Both the position numbers and the translations under genes were made by a program. From Spirosoma foliorum (GTDB lineage: Bacteria; Bacteroidota; Bacteroidia; Cytophagales; Spirosomataceae): a stretch of 64,000 nucleotides of DNA. Of the stretch, positions 63,284-64,000 are shown piece by piece. The notes beneath the pieces are model-generated. The model did not search any database. It saw only the letters and a program-made list of their open reading frames with translations, and was not told the DNA's origin. Location: NCBI RefSeq assembly GCF_014117325.1, contig NZ_CP059732.1:4477001-4541000 (forward strand). The letters run 5' to 3'. Positions within the stretch are counted from its first letter, which is position 1, and every line of letters begins with the position of its first letter.

Positions 63284-63307
63284 GTCTGTTTGTACAGAAC
63301 AAAGGTC
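63284..63307. promoter_or_regulatory. Weak inverted repeat upstream of the epimerase gene
   Basis: TTTGT-ACAGA-ACAAA lies 12 bases before the epimerase ATG. It resembles a small operator but has no second copy; shown as a possibility only. Confidence 0.3.
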
Positions 63308-63499
63308 AGGTTCCTACACGATGTAGTCACTGACGAACCACGCAAATCGACTGACCAATTGCGAAAATCTCGGGCATTGCGGGTAGTACTACCTACGTCT
63401 TTCCAGAACTTTTGGCTGATCAGCAACGTAACTGAAAAAAGCTGCGTAATTGGTGTAGTATTTACCGTATTGTTTATTCCATCAGGCTTGTAGTCTACC

Positions 63500-64000
63500 A
63501 TGAAACACATTTCACTTCTTCTTTTTCTAGTGGGCTTATCCGTGTCGGCATTGGCTCAGGAGGTTGTGATTGATACCAATTATTATGCCCCCCCTCCTGT
63601 TGTTCGTAAAAAAGTACTGACCGAAGATCCCGATCAAAATCCATATCGAAATCGCTCTGCCCGCCAACGTCAGTCCGACCATTCAGCTGATTATCAACTC
63701 AAGGAAACTCAAACCTGGTATGTGGGTCTCGAAGGTGGATTTCGTACCGATGGCACTGTACTTACCAATACGTTCGATGGGCTAATCAGCAGCAGTTCTA
63801 CCACAAAAGCCACCTGGAGTGCTTTAGTGGGCTATACCTACCGAAATGCGTGGATCATTGAAGCGGGTTACACTTATGCGCCTGTACACCTGAATATTAC
63901 GATTGCGAACGGATCAAAACCGCTTATTTACAACTATCAGAACAGCGGACATGGCATTCCTCTACGCATTAAACGACGTATCGGCTCTGCAAGTCGTGCC
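63500..64000 (+). CDS. Outer-membrane protein with a predicted beta-barrel, 5' part only
   Basis: The frame is open from the ATG at 63500 to the window edge (167 codons). A signal peptide (MKHISLLLFLVGLSVSALAQ) is followed by a short Pro/Asn/Arg-rich stretch and then a WYVGLEGGFRTDG start and an AWIIEAGYTYAPVHLNI pattern, as in OmpA-like beta-barrels. The protein continues beyond the window. Confidence 0.75.
   Translation, partial: MKHISLLLFLVGLSVSALAQEVVIDTNYYAPPPVVRKKVLTEDPDQNPYRNRSARQRQSDHSADYQLKETQTWYVGLEGGFRTDGTVLTNTFDGLISSSSTTKATWSALVGYTYRNAWIIEAGYTYAPVHLNITIANGSKPLIYNYQNSGHGIPLRIKRRIGSASRA

Noticed and set aside
1..64000. tRNA, rRNA or riboswitch genes
   Set aside because: I saw no cloverleaf, rRNA core or known riboswitch motif, though a by-eye search could miss one.

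Overview
The window looks like a chromosomal segment of a Bacteroidota bacterium of the order Cytophagales, most like Spirosoma or a relative (inference). The signs are two SusC/SusD outer-membrane uptake loci, DUF1735 and GLPGLI proteins, CarboxypepD_reg plus beta-barrel proteins, an exosortase N/MSEP-CTERM pair, an N-acyl-ornithine carbamoyltransferase of the ArgF' type, no visible Shine-Dalgarno sequences, and a TTTG/TAnnTTTG promoter in front of queA. I see no rRNA, tRNA, CRISPR array, insertion sequence, prophage or replication origin.

Layout. 1-4200: 5' end of a secreted M36-type metalloprotease, a metallophosphoesterase broken by a G7 homopolymer, mazG, and a single-chain ATPase-TOPRIM protein resembling a fused PARIS defence protein. 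4240-10290: a sorting/envelope locus with DUF1361, undecaprenol/diacylglycerol kinase, a membrane protein overlapping a small winged-helix regulator, and the MSEP-CTERM protein with its exosortase N. The same palindrome (ACTTTG-N5-CAAAGT) lies before the DUF1361 gene and before the MSEP-CTERM gene. 10400-22500: housekeeping genes (LolA-like protein, NhaD and CPA-type antiporters, sensor kinase, DUF1080 protein, queA, ispD, meaB) and two disordered acidic proteins. 22980-33800: two divergent SusC/SusD loci separated by a 658-bp AT-rich gap. 33890-39630: a GH130-type glycosidase, a GT4 fused to a helical C-terminal domain, and a YadA-head-repeat surface protein. 41556-45693: arginine genes argD, argF' and argB with a DUF433/DUF5615 toxin-antitoxin pair and an unknown ORF between them. 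45847-48745: an alpha/beta hydrolase and three tandem paralogous lipoproteins with C-terminal membrane hairpins. 48897-54554: clpX and clpP, then an XRE regulator, an ATPase and a DUF3226 TOPRIM gene coupled by a 4-bp overlap to an M42 aminopeptidase. 55079-64000: a deiodinase-like lipoprotein, a GLPGLI/beta-barrel pair, a BtuF-like protein, an AraC regulator, DUF4260, an NAD-epimerase and the start of an outer-membrane protein.

Two things run through the whole window. Most gene ends carry unusually long, often perfect, inverted repeats (up to 38-bp arms, some with no loop) that probably act as terminators. Two separate ATPase plus TOPRIM modules, one fused and one split, sit in otherwise core chromosome and are visibly AT-richer than their neighbours; these and the exosortase N locus are the best places to look for less-described biology. 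All family names come from reading the sequence by eye; no database search was run.
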